NCBI GenBank assembly: GCA_039178805.1
Contig: JBCDFC010000001.1
Coordinates: 1 to 64,000, forward strand
Origin: Thermohalobaculum sp039178805
GTDB lineage: Bacteria; Pseudomonadota; Alphaproteobacteria; Rhodobacterales; Rhodobacteraceae
Length of the DNA: 64,000 nt
Reading direction: 5' to 3'
Shown here: positions 28,501 through 36,851 of the stretch, in pieces
Layout: every line of letters starts with the position of its first letter
How positions within the stretch are numbered: the stretch's first letter is position 1
Made by a program: the position numbers and the translations under genes
Notes under the pieces: model-generated
Told to the model about the DNA's origin: nothing
Seen by the model: only the letters and a program-made list of their open reading frames with translations
The model's database searches: none

Positions 28501-31002
28501 CTGCGCACGGCGCCTGAGCGGATCGAGCTGAGCGCGGTCGAGCCTGCATCTGCGATAACGCGGCGTCTTGCGTCGGGTGCCATGTCGCATGGTGCGTTGG
28601 TCGCCACCGCGCATGAGGCCGTGGCCCATGGCACTAACATGGTCGGTGGCCTGTCGAACTCAGGCGAAGGCGGTGAGCATCTCAGCCGCTACGGCACGTT
28701 GCGCGCAAGCCGGATCAAGCAGTTCGCGAGTGGGCGCTTCGGCGTCTGGGCGGGGTACCTCGCGGATCCGTGCCTCGAAGAGCTTGAGATCAAGATCGGC
28801 CAGGGCGCCAAGCCGGGCGAAGGGGGGCAACTTCCGGCGCAGAAGGTCACGGTCGAGATTGCTGCGGCCCGTGGCGGCACGCCGGGTGTTGAGCTCGTGA
28901 GCCCACCACCGCATCACGACACCTACTCGATCGAAGATCTCGCCCAGCTCATCCACGACTGTAAGGCGGCGCGGAAGAAGGTCATCGTCAAGCTCGTAAG
29001 TTCCGAGGGGATCGGCACTATCGCCGTCGGGGTCGCGAAGGCCGGCGCCGATGTGATCAATGTCGCGGGCAATACGGGCGGCACGGGTGCTGCTTCGGTC
29101 ACCTCGCTCAAATACACGGGGCGCGCGGCGGAGATCGGCATCGCCGAGGTCCACCAGGCGCTTTCGCTGAACGGGATCCGGCAGAAGGTGTGGCTGCGCT
29201 GCTCTGGCGCGATGCAAACCGGCTCGGACGTTGTCAAAGCGGCGCTCCTCGGCGGCGACAGCTTCGAGTTCGGGACGACGGCGTTGATGATGCTGAAATG
29301 CGTCATGGCGAAGAACTGCAACGTGAAATGCCCTGCGGGCCTCACCACCAACCCCGAGGTCTTCGACGGCGATCCTCGTGCGCTTGCGCAGTATCTCTTG
29401 AACATCGCGCATGAGGTGCGGGAGATCCTGGCGCGATTGGGGCTACCTTCGATTGCGGCTGCCAGGGGGCGGTCGGATCTTCTGCATCTGCTCGATCATC
29501 CGGCCTCTGTCGGTCAGCTCAGCCTGCGTAACATGCTCACGCGGGTGGATGAGAACCCGGTTGAGAACCCGGTCTATCTGGAGCGTGACTTCGCGCTCGA
29601 CGACATGCTTGGCGAAGAGATCAGAGCGCGCCTTCTCTCCGGTGCCGAGGAGGCGATCACCTTGCGTGCCGAGGTGCCGCTCAACACCCGGAACAAAACC
29701 TTTGGAGGTCAGATCGCGATCGATGTCGAGCGGCGGCTGAACCATGAGGGGATCGTGCCGCGTGCCTCGTTCGAAAGCGCCCGGGGGCGGCGCTACTTGG
29801 ATCACCGATCGGTCAGGATCGTGACCCATGGCGCGGCTGGGCAAAGCTTTGGCGCGTTCTGCAACGACGGCATGGTCCTTGAGCACACCGGCACCTGCAA
29901 CGACGGGGTCGGCAAAGGTGCGTGCGGAGGAGAGATCGTCGTTCGGGCTCCGGCTGGCGGTGGTTCTGGCCAGGGGCAGAATGTGCTCATCGGCAATTTC
30001 GCGCTTTTCGGGGCGACCGGCGGGCGTACCTTCATCGAAGGGGAGGCAGGCGACCGGTTCGCCGTGCGCAATTCGGGTGCGACCGCCGTCGTCGAAGGTG
30101 TGGGCGATTTCTGCGCCGAGTACATGACGAATGGCGCGGTATTGAACCTTGGCGGGTTCTCCAAGGGCTTCGGCAACGGCATGTCCGGCGGCTTTGCCTA
30201 CCAGTACGACCCGGAAAACCGCTTGCTCGAACTGATGAGCCGCGACTCGGTCTTCTCCGGCCGGTTGGGCGATGGATCGGTCGAGGGCGAGATCCATACC
30301 GACGCCGTCAAGCAGTTGTTGACCTGGCATCTAGCGGCGACGGGATCCGCGAAGGCCAAGGCGTTGCTGGATCGTTGGGAGGATGTCCTGGGCGATTTCG
30401 CGTGGATCATGCCCAAGACGCTTCTGCAGTACCAAGATGCCGATGCGATCCTCGCGGCGCGGAGCCGTAAGGAGCTGATCGAGGAACTTTCGACGGCGCT
30501 CGCTGCGCATCAGATCGCTGAGCTCAAAGCGGCCTGGAAGTCCGGCACGCCGATCCATGGCGGTATCGCTCCGCTTCAGGCGGAGACTGATAGCGACACG
30601 ATGCATCGTCTTCTCAACAGCTACACGGTTCTCGATGCTGCCCAGCGGCTGGCAGCAAAGCGCAGCGGGGGTGATGCGCTATCGCTCCAGAAACAGGCGC
30701 GCAACCTGATCCTGACCGAGGACTTCGCGCTCATGTCGGTGCTGGCCAAGCACGCCAAGGCCGCGGTGTCGGACTATGACGATCAGGGCCTCGCGACGCT
30801 CGTGGCGCAGAAGCGGCTCGACGACTTCAAGCGCGCGCTCTCGCTCCGCAACATCCTCTCGATGGATAGCCCCGGCACCTATGCCTGGATCATCCATCAG
30901 GGCCGAAAGAACCGCGACGCCCTCGGCGCGATCCCGAGCTTCGACGAACTCTTTGCGCGCAGTGCTATGTCGGAGATCGCCTCGCGGCAGGCGGCTGAGT
31001 GA
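25513..31002 (+). CDS. gltB: Glutamate synthase large-subunit-like protein, extended form
   Basis: An 1829-residue protein. The N-terminal glutaminase domain has catalytic-type Cys26 in HSACGVGF after a short propeptide; then come the central and FMN synthase domains (NSGEGGEHLSRYG, NVAGNTGGTGAAS) and a C-terminal GxGxG beta-helix. The Fe-S motif is Cys1263-x5-Cys1269-x3-Cys1273, one residue shorter than the usual C-x5-C-x4-C. Ordinary GltB is about 1500 residues; here about 200 helical residues follow the GxGxG domain. GAGGG precedes the ATG by eight bases. No gltD follows; a diflavin reductase does, suggesting another electron source. Confidence 0.85.
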   Translation: MAGERSLTNAVRSTGLYDSTREHSACGVGFLTRKDGRQTHDVLLKGHEALCAVPHRGGMSSEGVGDGAGVSVDLSLGFFSRLTGRTLKAGSFGVGNFFLPADPAARARARGIVDDALRDAGFQTLLKRDLPVDETKIGPRAVRQQLPIEQWIFAAPDGLVGAALDSRIHGALLAIEAIAYTEPELDGLYPLSLSARMQVFKGRLNSWEIVPYFTDLSDPDHAVHTMYFHTRFSTNTDPHPTMAQPFRLMAHNGELNTDKKNRLSETAIALARNKAIVRPRGQSDSCRLDQTLNARVFEEGLDIVAAVVAMMPPAWENDTRLSPNVRAMLEYFSLSEEKNDGPAALIFGNGTIIGARLDRLGLRPLRSVETDEYLAVMSEAGQIAFPPETVTKRGRVEAGGMIYWDHAEGRAYETEEALELLAAQADYTSLLKAAQVNIDDLPAAEGDRRLAATRYLGDLEQSARYVAYTHNLESFKFLMDPMLQSGAEKVSAMGYGNAINALSDNEGGVAKYFSQRFAQVTNPPLDSIREADGMTLRVALGEKAHLGHSRSRQIVVNSPVLRMADMLKIKAQSETPWDQFEILYAPVYGDAKANEAALVEAIDAVANEVVAFARERGGIAILTDRHISRERAAMPMTLAVSAINQRLIEEGLRLKLSLIVESGQIASSHHIACALGFGGSAVYPLAVRLRAEELFGDDATAAYVKFQKAAEKALMKTMGKVGLCTVESYSGGEFFEPNFLDTDDPVFARYLPNMKTPVGGVRFNTIAQSVADWHERALSVTAPSEIPMLGLFKERSEGAGHSYGTTAVRGFVDLTEEAIAFAGAEAPDGETDPLRLLTLRQLDDAFGIDDQGYINTSFDKLTPAEINSFRITPGYRAFSSMMAAERQRRPAALRDVLDFPADITFLDKVADIKREMMLFNRAGNRDFVIRGIDCQDLGSGEFLLRLTGPKARDLGRLDALAQSLIERFGADLEGHHVTKGALKVAAKGWALDYLSRLRTAPERIELSAVEPASAITRRLASGAMSHGALVATAHEAVAHGTNMVGGLSNSGEGGEHLSRYGTLRASRIKQFASGRFGVWAGYLADPCLEELEIKIGQGAKPGEGGQLPAQKVTVEIAAARGGTPGVELVSPPPHHDTYSIEDLAQLIHDCKAARKKVIVKLVSSEGIGTIAVGVAKAGADVINVAGNTGGTGAASVTSLKYTGRAAEIGIAEVHQALSLNGIRQKVWLRCSGAMQTGSDVVKAALLGGDSFEFGTTALMMLKCVMAKNCNVKCPAGLTTNPEVFDGDPRALAQYLLNIAHEVREILARLGLPSIAAARGRSDLLHLLDHPASVGQLSLRNMLTRVDENPVENPVYLERDFALDDMLGEEIRARLLSGAEEAITLRAEVPLNTRNKTFGGQIAIDVERRLNHEGIVPRASFESARGRRYLDHRSVRIVTHGAAGQSFGAFCNDGMVLEHTGTCNDGVGKGACGGEIVVRAPAGGGSGQGQNVLIGNFALFGATGGRTFIEGEAGDRFAVRNSGATAVVEGVGDFCAEYMTNGAVLNLGGFSKGFGNGMSGGFAYQYDPENRLLELMSRDSVFSGRLGDGSVEGEIHTDAVKQLLTWHLAATGSAKAKALLDRWEDVLGDFAWIMPKTLLQYQDADAILAARSRKELIEELSTALAAHQIAELKAAWKSGTPIHGGIAPLQAETDSDTMHRLLNSYTVLDAAQRLAAKRSGGDALSLQKQARNLILTEDFALMSVLAKHAKAAVSDYDDQGLATLVAQKRLDDFKRALSLRNILSMDSPGTYAWIIHQGRKNRDALGAIPSFDELFARSAMSEIASRQAAE

Positions 31003-31006
31003 CATC

Positions 31007-32752
31007 ATGAACGCACCGAACTTCCCCGCCGATGCACCGTTTTCCGAGGACCAGCGTGCCTGGATCTCCGGCTTCATGGCCGGCATGTCGACGCGCCTTC
31101 TGTCGGGGCAGGGCGATGCCGCGCCAGCGGGCGACGCGGTCGTTGCGAAGCCGATCGACATCCTCTTCGGCACACAGACCGGTAATGCCGAGGAGGTGGC
31201 GAACGAGGCGGCCGAGCTGGCGCAGGCCCGAGGCTTCAAACCGCGAGTGACCGATCTCGACGCTGTGGAGATGGACGAGCTTGCCGGGTTGGAGACGCTG
31301 ATCGTCGTGGTCTCGACCTATGGCGAAGGCGAGATGCCCGACAATGCTCAACACTTTTGGGACGCGTTGAGCGCCAGTACGGCGCCGAGGCTCGAACAGC
31401 TCAACTACGCGGTGCTGGCGCTTGGCGACACGAGCTATGAGCATTTCTGTCAGGCCGGAAAGCTGATCGATACGCGGCTAGAACAGCTTGGCGCGCACAG
31501 GATGGCGGCACGCGTCGACTGCGACGTGGATTTCGAAGAGGTGGCGACGGCGTGGCTGTCCGAGGCGGTGCCCGAGACTGGCGGCCCCGCCGAGGAAGCG
31601 CCGAAGGAAGCAACGGCGCCAAAATCGCAGAAGTCGGGCTGGAACCGCAAGAACCCGTTCCCCGCTAGGGTGGCCGACAACCATGTGCTGTCGGGCCGGC
31701 GGTCGGCGAAGGAAATCCGTCATATCGCCTTCGAACTCGGCGACAGCGGGCTCACCTACGAGGCCGGCGATGCGCTAGGCGTGATGCCGATGAACGCGCC
31801 GGATCTGGTCGAGCGTTGGCTGAAGCGCCTTGGTGCGACCCATGACACGGCGGTCGCGGGCAAGGATGCATCGCTCGGCGATCTGCTCAGCTCGCAGCTT
31901 GAGATCATGACGCCCTCGAAGGAGCTCATTCGCGGTCTCGAACCCCTCCTCGGACATGCCGAGCTGAGCCATGTGTTGGGGATGTCGGAGAGCGATGCGC
32001 TGAGAGAGTTTCTCTGGGGCCGCGATGCGCTCGATCTATTGGAGCTTAACCCGGATATCGCATTGGACCCGGCTGAGATCGTCGGCTGGCTGAAGCCGCT
32101 CCAACACCGCGCCTATTCGATTTCGTCGAGCCCCAAGGCGCATCCAGGTGAGGTGCATCTCACCGTGGCGGCGGTCAGATGGATGCGTGAGGAGCGGGAG
32201 CATCGCGGGGTCTGCTCGACCTTCCTTGCGGACCACGTGCCCGAAGGCACCTCTGCAGGCATCTTCGTGTCGCCGAACAAAGCCTTCCGCGTGCCGGAGG
32301 ATGATGCCCGCCCCATGATCATGGTCGGTCCGGGCACAGGCATCGCACCCTTCCGCGCGTTTCTCGAGGAACGGCGCGAGCGAGGTGCGCGTGGGACGAA
32401 CTGGCTCTTCTTCGGCGACCAGCACCGTGAGCATGATTTTATCTATCGGGATGAGATTGGAGAGATGAGCGCCTCGGGCCTTCTCACCCGTCTCGACCTC
32501 GCCTTCTCCCGCGATCAGGCGGACAAGATCTACGTTCAGAACCGCATGTTGGAGAACGGTCGCGATCTTTTCGCTTTGCTTGAGGAGGGCGGTCATTTCT
32601 ACGTCTGTGGGGATGCGAGCCGCATGGCCAAGGATGTGGACGCGGCTCTGCATCAGATCATCGAAACCCAGGGTGCTCTGACGCCCGAGGCGGCAACGGA
32701 ATACGTGAACCGCCTGAAGCGTGAGAAACGCTACGTGCGGGACGTCTATTAG
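31007..32752 (+). CDS. CysJ-like NADPH diflavin reductase (FMN/FAD)
   Basis: A 581-residue reductase. The N terminus has a helical extension (FSEDQRAWISGFMAGM), then a flavodoxin domain with FGTQTGNAEEVA (54-65) and STYGEGEMPDNA, an FAD domain with RAYSISSSP and GVCSTFLAD, and an NADPH domain with GPGTGIAPFRAFLEE, FFGDQ and CGDASRMAKDV, ending in the aromatic Tyr typical of CysJ. No hemoprotein (CysI) gene is adjacent. It starts four bases after the GltB-like stop, so the pair is one operon; the reductase may feed electrons to that synthase or to an unlinked sulfite reductase. Confidence 0.87.
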   Translation: MNAPNFPADAPFSEDQRAWISGFMAGMSTRLLSGQGDAAPAGDAVVAKPIDILFGTQTGNAEEVANEAAELAQARGFKPRVTDLDAVEMDELAGLETLIVVVSTYGEGEMPDNAQHFWDALSASTAPRLEQLNYAVLALGDTSYEHFCQAGKLIDTRLEQLGAHRMAARVDCDVDFEEVATAWLSEAVPETGGPAEEAPKEATAPKSQKSGWNRKNPFPARVADNHVLSGRRSAKEIRHIAFELGDSGLTYEAGDALGVMPMNAPDLVERWLKRLGATHDTAVAGKDASLGDLLSSQLEIMTPSKELIRGLEPLLGHAELSHVLGMSESDALREFLWGRDALDLLELNPDIALDPAEIVGWLKPLQHRAYSISSSPKAHPGEVHLTVAAVRWMREEREHRGVCSTFLADHVPEGTSAGIFVSPNKAFRVPEDDARPMIMVGPGTGIAPFRAFLEERRERGARGTNWLFFGDQHREHDFIYRDEIGEMSASGLLTRLDLAFSRDQADKIYVQNRMLENGRDLFALLEEGGHFYVCGDASRMAKDVDAALHQIIETQGALTPEAATEYVNRLKREKRYVRDVY

Positions 32753-32760
32753 GCGCGGCT

Positions 32761-33729
32761 TTGACGCGCCCTTGGTCCCGCTGCTGCTCGCGCCCGGAGC
32801 GGTTCTGTTTCTGCCGATTGCGGGGAGAGGCGCCCAGCAGCTTGGAGGCACTGCGGGCGAGGACGGTTGTACAGACGCTGGCGGCAGGCCTCGAAGAACT
32901 CGCGATGATCGGTACCTACTTCGATGACGCACTGATCACGACGCGCAACAGCGGCGCGCTTATCTCCGGTCGTGGCGGTTACGCTGCGGTTCAGCGGGCG
33001 CGGTCGCCCTGGCGATTGTCGCCTGGGCGGGTCGCGATACGGATCGCTCCGACAAGCGCCGCGACCCTCGCGCGTAGTGATATGGACCGGGACACGCGGC
33101 TGCCGGGATCGCTGGTTGCGCTCGATCCGGGTGGAGCGGTTTTTCATCGGGTGCAGTACGTCTCGGCATCCGATCGTCGCGTGGCCGAGGCTCTTGAGGC
33201 AGGGGAGCCTGAGATGGGGACACGGGACGATGCCGAGCGGGGCAACGTCGTCCACCTCGCGCAGGTGAGATCCGCGCGTGCTTGCTGGGAGGCGATGACC
33301 TCCGGCGATCACATGGACGCCCTCCTGGTCGATGCGGGCCGCTCACGTCGCAGGATCATGCCGTATCTTGGCGCAAACAGAGCATGGCGCGTATCAGCAG
33401 CGCCATTGCCGAGCTTTCTCGCGTATCTCGTCGAAAGGCGGATCGGCTTGACGAGGGTGGTGCTGGGCTGCGGCCTCCTCCAGGCAGCGACTGGGCCGAT
33501 CGGTAGAGTCGCACATGGTGACGGCCAGCTGATCGCGTCGAGCGACAGCGGCATCTTCGCCGTGAGCAGCGACCGCATCGACTGCATCTGGGTCGTAACG
33601 ACGAGAGACGGGTGGCAACTGGAACTCTACGACGCAGAGGCGAGGGCGCTTGCAGTCCTCATGCCGGACCCGATGGCGAACAGATCTCAGTGGAATGAGA
33701 TGCTCTGCTCACTCCCGAGAACGCCTTGA
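32761..33729 (+). CDS. Divergent HemS/HmuS-like heme-utilisation protein
   Basis: A frame of up to 322 codons. Two HemS-type halves can be traced: ITTRN...SLVALDPGGAVFHRVQYVSASD, and ...VVLGCGLLQAATGPIGRV then RIDCIWVVTTRDGWQLELYDAEA, ending in a short SQWNEMLCSLP tail. HemS/HmuS proteins bind or degrade heme in the cytoplasm. Identity looks low, and the segment aligning with the heme-ligand region (EAMTSGDHMDALL) has its His displaced by one place. The start is uncertain: TTG 32761 gives near family length, ATG 32905 is the first ATG. It may be degenerating. No heme-transport genes adjoin. Confidence 0.55.
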   Translation: MTRPWSRCCSRPERFCFCRLRGEAPSSLEALRARTVVQTLAAGLEELAMIGTYFDDALITTRNSGALISGRGGYAAVQRARSPWRLSPGRVAIRIAPTSAATLARSDMDRDTRLPGSLVALDPGGAVFHRVQYVSASDRRVAEALEAGEPEMGTRDDAERGNVVHLAQVRSARACWEAMTSGDHMDALLVDAGRSRRRIMPYLGANRAWRVSAAPLPSFLAYLVERRIGLTRVVLGCGLLQAATGPIGRVAHGDGQLIASSDSGIFAVSSDRIDCIWVVTTRDGWQLELYDAEARALAVLMPDPMANRSQWNEMLCSLPRTP

Positions 33730-33820
33730 AGAGCCATTGAGTGTGGGCGGCTCACTGCTTCGCTCCACGCGTTCATCGCGGCTAGAACGCCTTCGGGCCT
33801 TACGTGCTAACGGCAGTTGC

Positions 33821-33895
33821 GTCATCGCCGGGCCCGACCCGGCAATCCAGCGCCCAAGACCGTGGATGCGCGGGTCAAGCCCGAGCGCGACATGA
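33821..33895. repeat. REP-like palindromic intergenic repeat, copy 1
   Basis: The left arm GTCATCGCCGGGCCCGACCC and right part GCGGGTCAAGCCCGAGCG form an imperfect dyad. Translated in one frame it gives VIAGPDPAIQ..., the peptide commonly seen where this alphaproteobacterial repeat family is mis-called as coding. A second copy in inverted orientation lies at 43938-43969. Confidence 0.65.
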
Positions 33896-34332
33896 GTATG
33901 TGAGGTCGAAAAGCGCTCTAGCAGGGCGACGGTCGGTGCCTCGCCGTTCTGCTGTACGACCGGGCTTCCGTTCGATTGTTGTGGGCCGTCCTTCCCGGAC
34001 TGACCGGAAATAGGCCCGCTCGCCGTGGGATCGACGTAGGACGCATTGATGAAGTGCGGTGCCTCTCGACCATGAGTTGCGATCCGCGACTCGCTGAGAG
34101 TATTTTGCCCTGGCCAACAGCGACGATCCGTCGCGAATGGGGTTGTTCGATCTCAGCCAGCAGCATCGGCCGCGGAGGGCTGGATCCCAGGAACCTGCCA
34201 GAACCGTGAACTCAGCATCTCGCCGGAAGATGGCTGCGAAACCGCTAAATCGCTGAAAGTGCAAACTTCTCGGTCGGATTTACGCTGCGTTTAGGATCGT
34301 TTGATTCTCTCTTAGCGTGTGTTAAGAACTCT

Positions 34333-34355
34333 AAAAACAATCAAGAGTTGTTTTT
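34333..34355. promoter_or_regulatory. AT-rich inverted repeat before the response-regulator gene
   Basis: AAAAACAA-TCAAGAG-TTGTTTTT is a perfect 8-bp inverted repeat with a 7-base centre, 36 bases before the ATG at 34391, overlapping a second dyad (AACTCT...AGAGTT). It could be an operator, possibly autoregulatory, or an mRNA leader hairpin. Confidence 0.4.
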
Positions 34356-34390
34356 CATTGTGCGCTGCGAGCACCTTCCGGTTGGTCGAA

Positions 34391-35041
34391 ATGACAAGGA
34401 TCTCCGATACGATGTCTCCATCGAAATCGCGCCTGGTCATCGCGGATAGCCATGAGGTCGTTCGCGAAGGAATCGCGGCCCGCCTGCAGTCTTGCTCGGT
34501 CGAATTGGTCGGTCAGGCAGCGGACGGATACTCTACCATCAAGATCTGCCGGCAACTGGCGCCGGATCTGCTCATCATGGATCTCTCACTCACGCGTCCA
34601 TCGGGTACGGAGACTTTGGCGAAGCTCCGGGCGAGCCTTCCGGACATGCGGATCGTCGTGTTGTCGTCGGAGGCGAAGACGGCGGACGCGTTCACCGTCC
34701 TTGGGCACGGGGCGATCGGGTTCATGCCGAAACAAGCCAAGGGATCCGACTTCGTGAACGCAGTTCGCGCCGCGATTGCTGGATACACCTGTGTGCCAAG
34801 TGCCTATCTCGCGGAATTCGTCACCTTCCGGCGCAATCTGAGCCGCACCGGGAATTCTTACGGCTTGTCTCGGCGCGAGTTGGAGGTGCTTGAAGCGTGC
34901 GCCTCGGGCCAGCGAACCAAGGAGGTCGCCGAGCGGTTCAATATTAGCGTGCGCACGGTCGAGACGCATCGCAACGCGATCTACCGCAAAACCTCCTGCC
35001 ACGATCTGAAGGAACTATACCGCAACCTTCAGACCGAGTGA
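34391..35041 (+). CDS. NarL/LuxR-family response regulator next to the T3SS
   Basis: A 216-residue regulator. The receiver domain has phospho-acceptor Asp64 (LLIMDLSL), the switch Ser92/93 and Lys114 (FMPKQAK). The first acidic pair reads Asp19-Ser20 rather than two acids, which could weaken metal binding. The C-terminal LuxR helix-turn-helix runs from GLSRRELEVLEACASG to SVRTVETHRNAIYRK. No sensor kinase is adjacent. Its place at the head of the T3SS makes it the best local candidate for a T3SS regulator (inference). An ATG at 34412 is an equally possible start. Confidence 0.85.
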   Translation: MTRISDTMSPSKSRLVIADSHEVVREGIAARLQSCSVELVGQAADGYSTIKICRQLAPDLLIMDLSLTRPSGTETLAKLRASLPDMRIVVLSSEAKTADAFTVLGHGAIGFMPKQAKGSDFVNAVRAAIAGYTCVPSAYLAEFVTFRRNLSRTGNSYGLSRRELEVLEACASGQRTKEVAERFNISVRTVETHRNAIYRKTSCHDLKELYRNLQTE

Positions 35042-35184
35042 GGCGTGCACGACAGCTGCGAGGCGGATCTACGCATCCATCCACGCGGGCTTGACGTATC
35101 GACAGTAGGTAGACGCTTTCGCTACAACCCAAGGTAAGGTGGGTGATCGATGGGGATGTGCCCGCCGGAGAGGTGGGTGATGGT

Positions 35185-35889
35185 ATGGCGTCGATTTCCG
35201 CAAGGCCGACCGAAACGGTCGATCCAGCCCTACATGACGGATCGATCGACCCTTCTCAGATTCCGAGCCACTGGCTAGTGGCTGGCGACCTGGAGCCCGA
35301 GCCGTTGCCGGCGGCGGACGACGACCTCTCCGCGGCGCATCATCTGATCAATCAGCGGTTGCAGCGCCTGCTGGGTGATGATGCCACGACCGAAGTGGTG
35401 GGGCACGTTCTCGACGGCGCCTATCGCGGTGAGCGCGACGCGCTTGTGCAATCGACGCTCGACTCAGCACTTGTCGGTGTCGCCGAGCGCGGGCTGGTCT
35501 TCGATGTCGTACCGGCCGAGACGGGGATGCCGGAGATGGCGGAGATCGGCGAGACGCTCCTTCCAGACGGCGTCGACGCGGCCATCGTGTTTCCCACCGA
35601 TGCGGACCCCGCGATCATCGTGGCTGCCGATCTGGGTCTGCGTGACGTGCTGCTCGCGGTGCAGGACGGTGCGGTCAACGTGCTCTTCAACGAGATTGAG
35701 CTGTTGGGGATTGGGCCCCTCCGTCCCTCCGCGGTGAGTGAGCTTCGCACATTGATCGACGAGGGCTCGTTGCCGCAGGCGAACCCGAACGATGTCCACG
35801 CGCTCGATGACGGTGTGACGGGCGAAGATCGCGGGCCGCTGGTGAGCGTTGCCTATCGCGGCCGCATTCTCGAGGGCGAGATGCTCTGA
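35185..35889 (+). CDS. Uncharacterised acidic protein in the T3SS locus
   Basis: A 234-residue protein from the ATG at 35185 (a GTG at 35143 is the alternative). It is acidic, with no signal peptide or membrane segment. The middle is an ordered-looking alternation of strands and helices (GVDAAIVFPTDADPAIIVAADLGLRDVLLAV) and the N-terminal 60 residues look flexible. No family is recognised. Position between the regulator and sctJ, same strand, suggests a T3SS accessory, chaperone or secreted protein. Confidence 0.6.
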   Translation: MASISARPTETVDPALHDGSIDPSQIPSHWLVAGDLEPEPLPAADDDLSAAHHLINQRLQRLLGDDATTEVVGHVLDGAYRGERDALVQSTLDSALVGVAERGLVFDVVPAETGMPEMAEIGETLLPDGVDAAIVFPTDADPAIIVAADLGLRDVLLAVQDGAVNVLFNEIELLGIGPLRPSAVSELRTLIDEGSLPQANPNDVHALDDGVTGEDRGPLVSVAYRGRILEGEML

Positions 35890-35937
35890 TCGCGCGCCGC
35901 GCTCAGCACTGCGCCGGCCTCATCGCGCTACCGGGAA

Positions 35938-35968
35938 CCCTACGTGGAACGGAGCCGGTTGCGTAGGG
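35938..35968. promoter_or_regulatory. Inverted repeat upstream of sctJ (candidate T3SS operator, site 1)
   Basis: CCCTACG-N17-CGTAGGG, perfect 7-bp arms, ending 95 bases before the sctJ ATG. Closely similar dyads with nearly identical spacing occur upstream of the sctI operon and of the large gene at 61 kb, which suggests a shared regulator. Confidence 0.5.
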
Positions 35969-36019
35969 AAGCACTATCGAACTCCTTCGACAGATACTCA
36001 TTCTGGGCACGTGATCGAG

Positions 36020-36038
36020 GCCCGGACCTTTTCCGGGC
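36020..36038 (+). promoter_or_regulatory. Leader hairpin before sctJ
   Basis: GCCCGGA-CCTTT-TCCGGGC is a perfect 7-bp stem with a 5-base loop, 24 bases before the sctJ ATG and just upstream of its GTGAGG ribosome-binding site. It may influence translation or mRNA stability of the T3SS operon. Confidence 0.45.
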
Positions 36039-36062
36039 GGTAGTCCCGGTGAGGTTACACAG

Positions 36063-36851
36063 ATGGTCGGTTCGATCCTCGGGCGTGGTTCGATGCTCGG
36101 TACAGGACTCGCACTCGTCTTGTTGGTCGCCGCATGCAAGCAGGACGTTTACAGCGGCCTAGACGAGCATCAGGTGAACGAAATGGTCGCCGTTCTCGCG
36201 TCGCACGGCATCGAAGCCCGCCGCGACCGCGACAAGGACGGGACATTCGTACTGCAGGTTTCGGACGCGGAAGTCGCACCGGCGATCACGCTACTGCGCG
36301 AGGCCGGCCTGCCGCGCGTGACCTTCGAGACGCTCGGCGAGGTGTTCAGCGCAGGCGGGGTGTTCGGTACGCCGTTCGAACAGCATGCACGCTACGTCCA
36401 CGCGATGAATCAGGAGCTGTCAGCCACGATCACCGCGATCGACGGCATCCGCTTTGCCAAGGTCCTGGTCACAGCGCCTCAGAAAGGGCGGTTCGACCAG
36501 GAGGCGCCACCCGCCACCGCATCTGTCGCGATCCACTACGAGAGGGGCCGGGACGTCCGCTCTCAGCTTTCCTCAATCAAGATGCTGGTCGCCCATGCGC
36601 TGCCGAACCTCGACTACGACGACGTGGCCGTTGCGATCTTTGAGGCAGGCGGTCCGGTCGTTGCGGAGCGGCTCGAACAGCCGCTGGCAAAGCCCGGCTC
36701 GCCGCTACCTGCGCGGGCAGGCATCCTCGTGCCGTCGGGACCGGAGACTCGCGCGTGGCTGCAGGCAAACCGTATCGAGCTCATCGTCGGGTTCTTCGCC
36801 CTCTCCATCGTACTCGCCTTCCTGTGGATCGTTCGGAAGGTGTCGCCGTGA
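36063..36851 (+). CDS. sctJ: T3SS inner MS-ring lipoprotein SctJ
   Basis: A 262-residue YscJ/HrcJ/FliF-family protein. A lipoprotein signal ends in LLVAAC (Cys25). The ring-building domains follow (SGLDEHQVNEMVAVLASHGI, then REAGLPRVTFETLGEVF and the second alpha/beta unit near 100-190), and a C-terminal membrane helix lies near 238-257. It forms the inner-membrane ring with SctD. GTGAGG is spaced eight bases from the ATG. It heads the sctJKLNOQRSTU operon and overlaps sctK by one base. Confidence 0.92.
   Translation: MVGSILGRGSMLGTGLALVLLVAACKQDVYSGLDEHQVNEMVAVLASHGIEARRDRDKDGTFVLQVSDAEVAPAITLLREAGLPRVTFETLGEVFSAGGVFGTPFEQHARYVHAMNQELSATITAIDGIRFAKVLVTAPQKGRFDQEAPPATASVAIHYERGRDVRSQLSSIKMLVAHALPNLDYDDVAVAIFEAGGPVVAERLEQPLAKPGSPLPARAGILVPSGPETRAWLQANRIELIVGFFALSIVLAFLWIVRKVSP

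Larger units (their letters stand above)
33730..34390. other. 660-base region without a convincing gene
   Basis: Short frames exist on both strands but none has a ribosome-binding site and protein-like composition together. The stretch holds a palindromic dispersed repeat (33821-33895) and, near its right end, an AT-richer part with an inverted repeat (34333-34355) and a weak TTGATT-N16-TAAGAA promoter-like pair (34301-34328) ahead of the response-regulator gene. Confidence 0.6.

Noticed and set aside
33804..34264. Short frames in the 33.7-34.4 kb gap
   Set aside because: They overlap the REP-like repeat or one another on opposite strands and give the VIAGPDPAIQ-type peptide known from mis-annotated repeats.
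34301..34328. Sigma70 promoter for the response-regulator gene
   Set aside because: TTGATT-N16-TAAGAA is too weak to list as a separate feature; mentioned only within the intergenic entry.
35933..35960. GGAACC-like element before sctJ as a HrpL-type hrp box
   Set aside because: The matching CCAC part at 15-16 bases is absent, and HrpL is not expected in this type of organism; the dyad explanation fits better.
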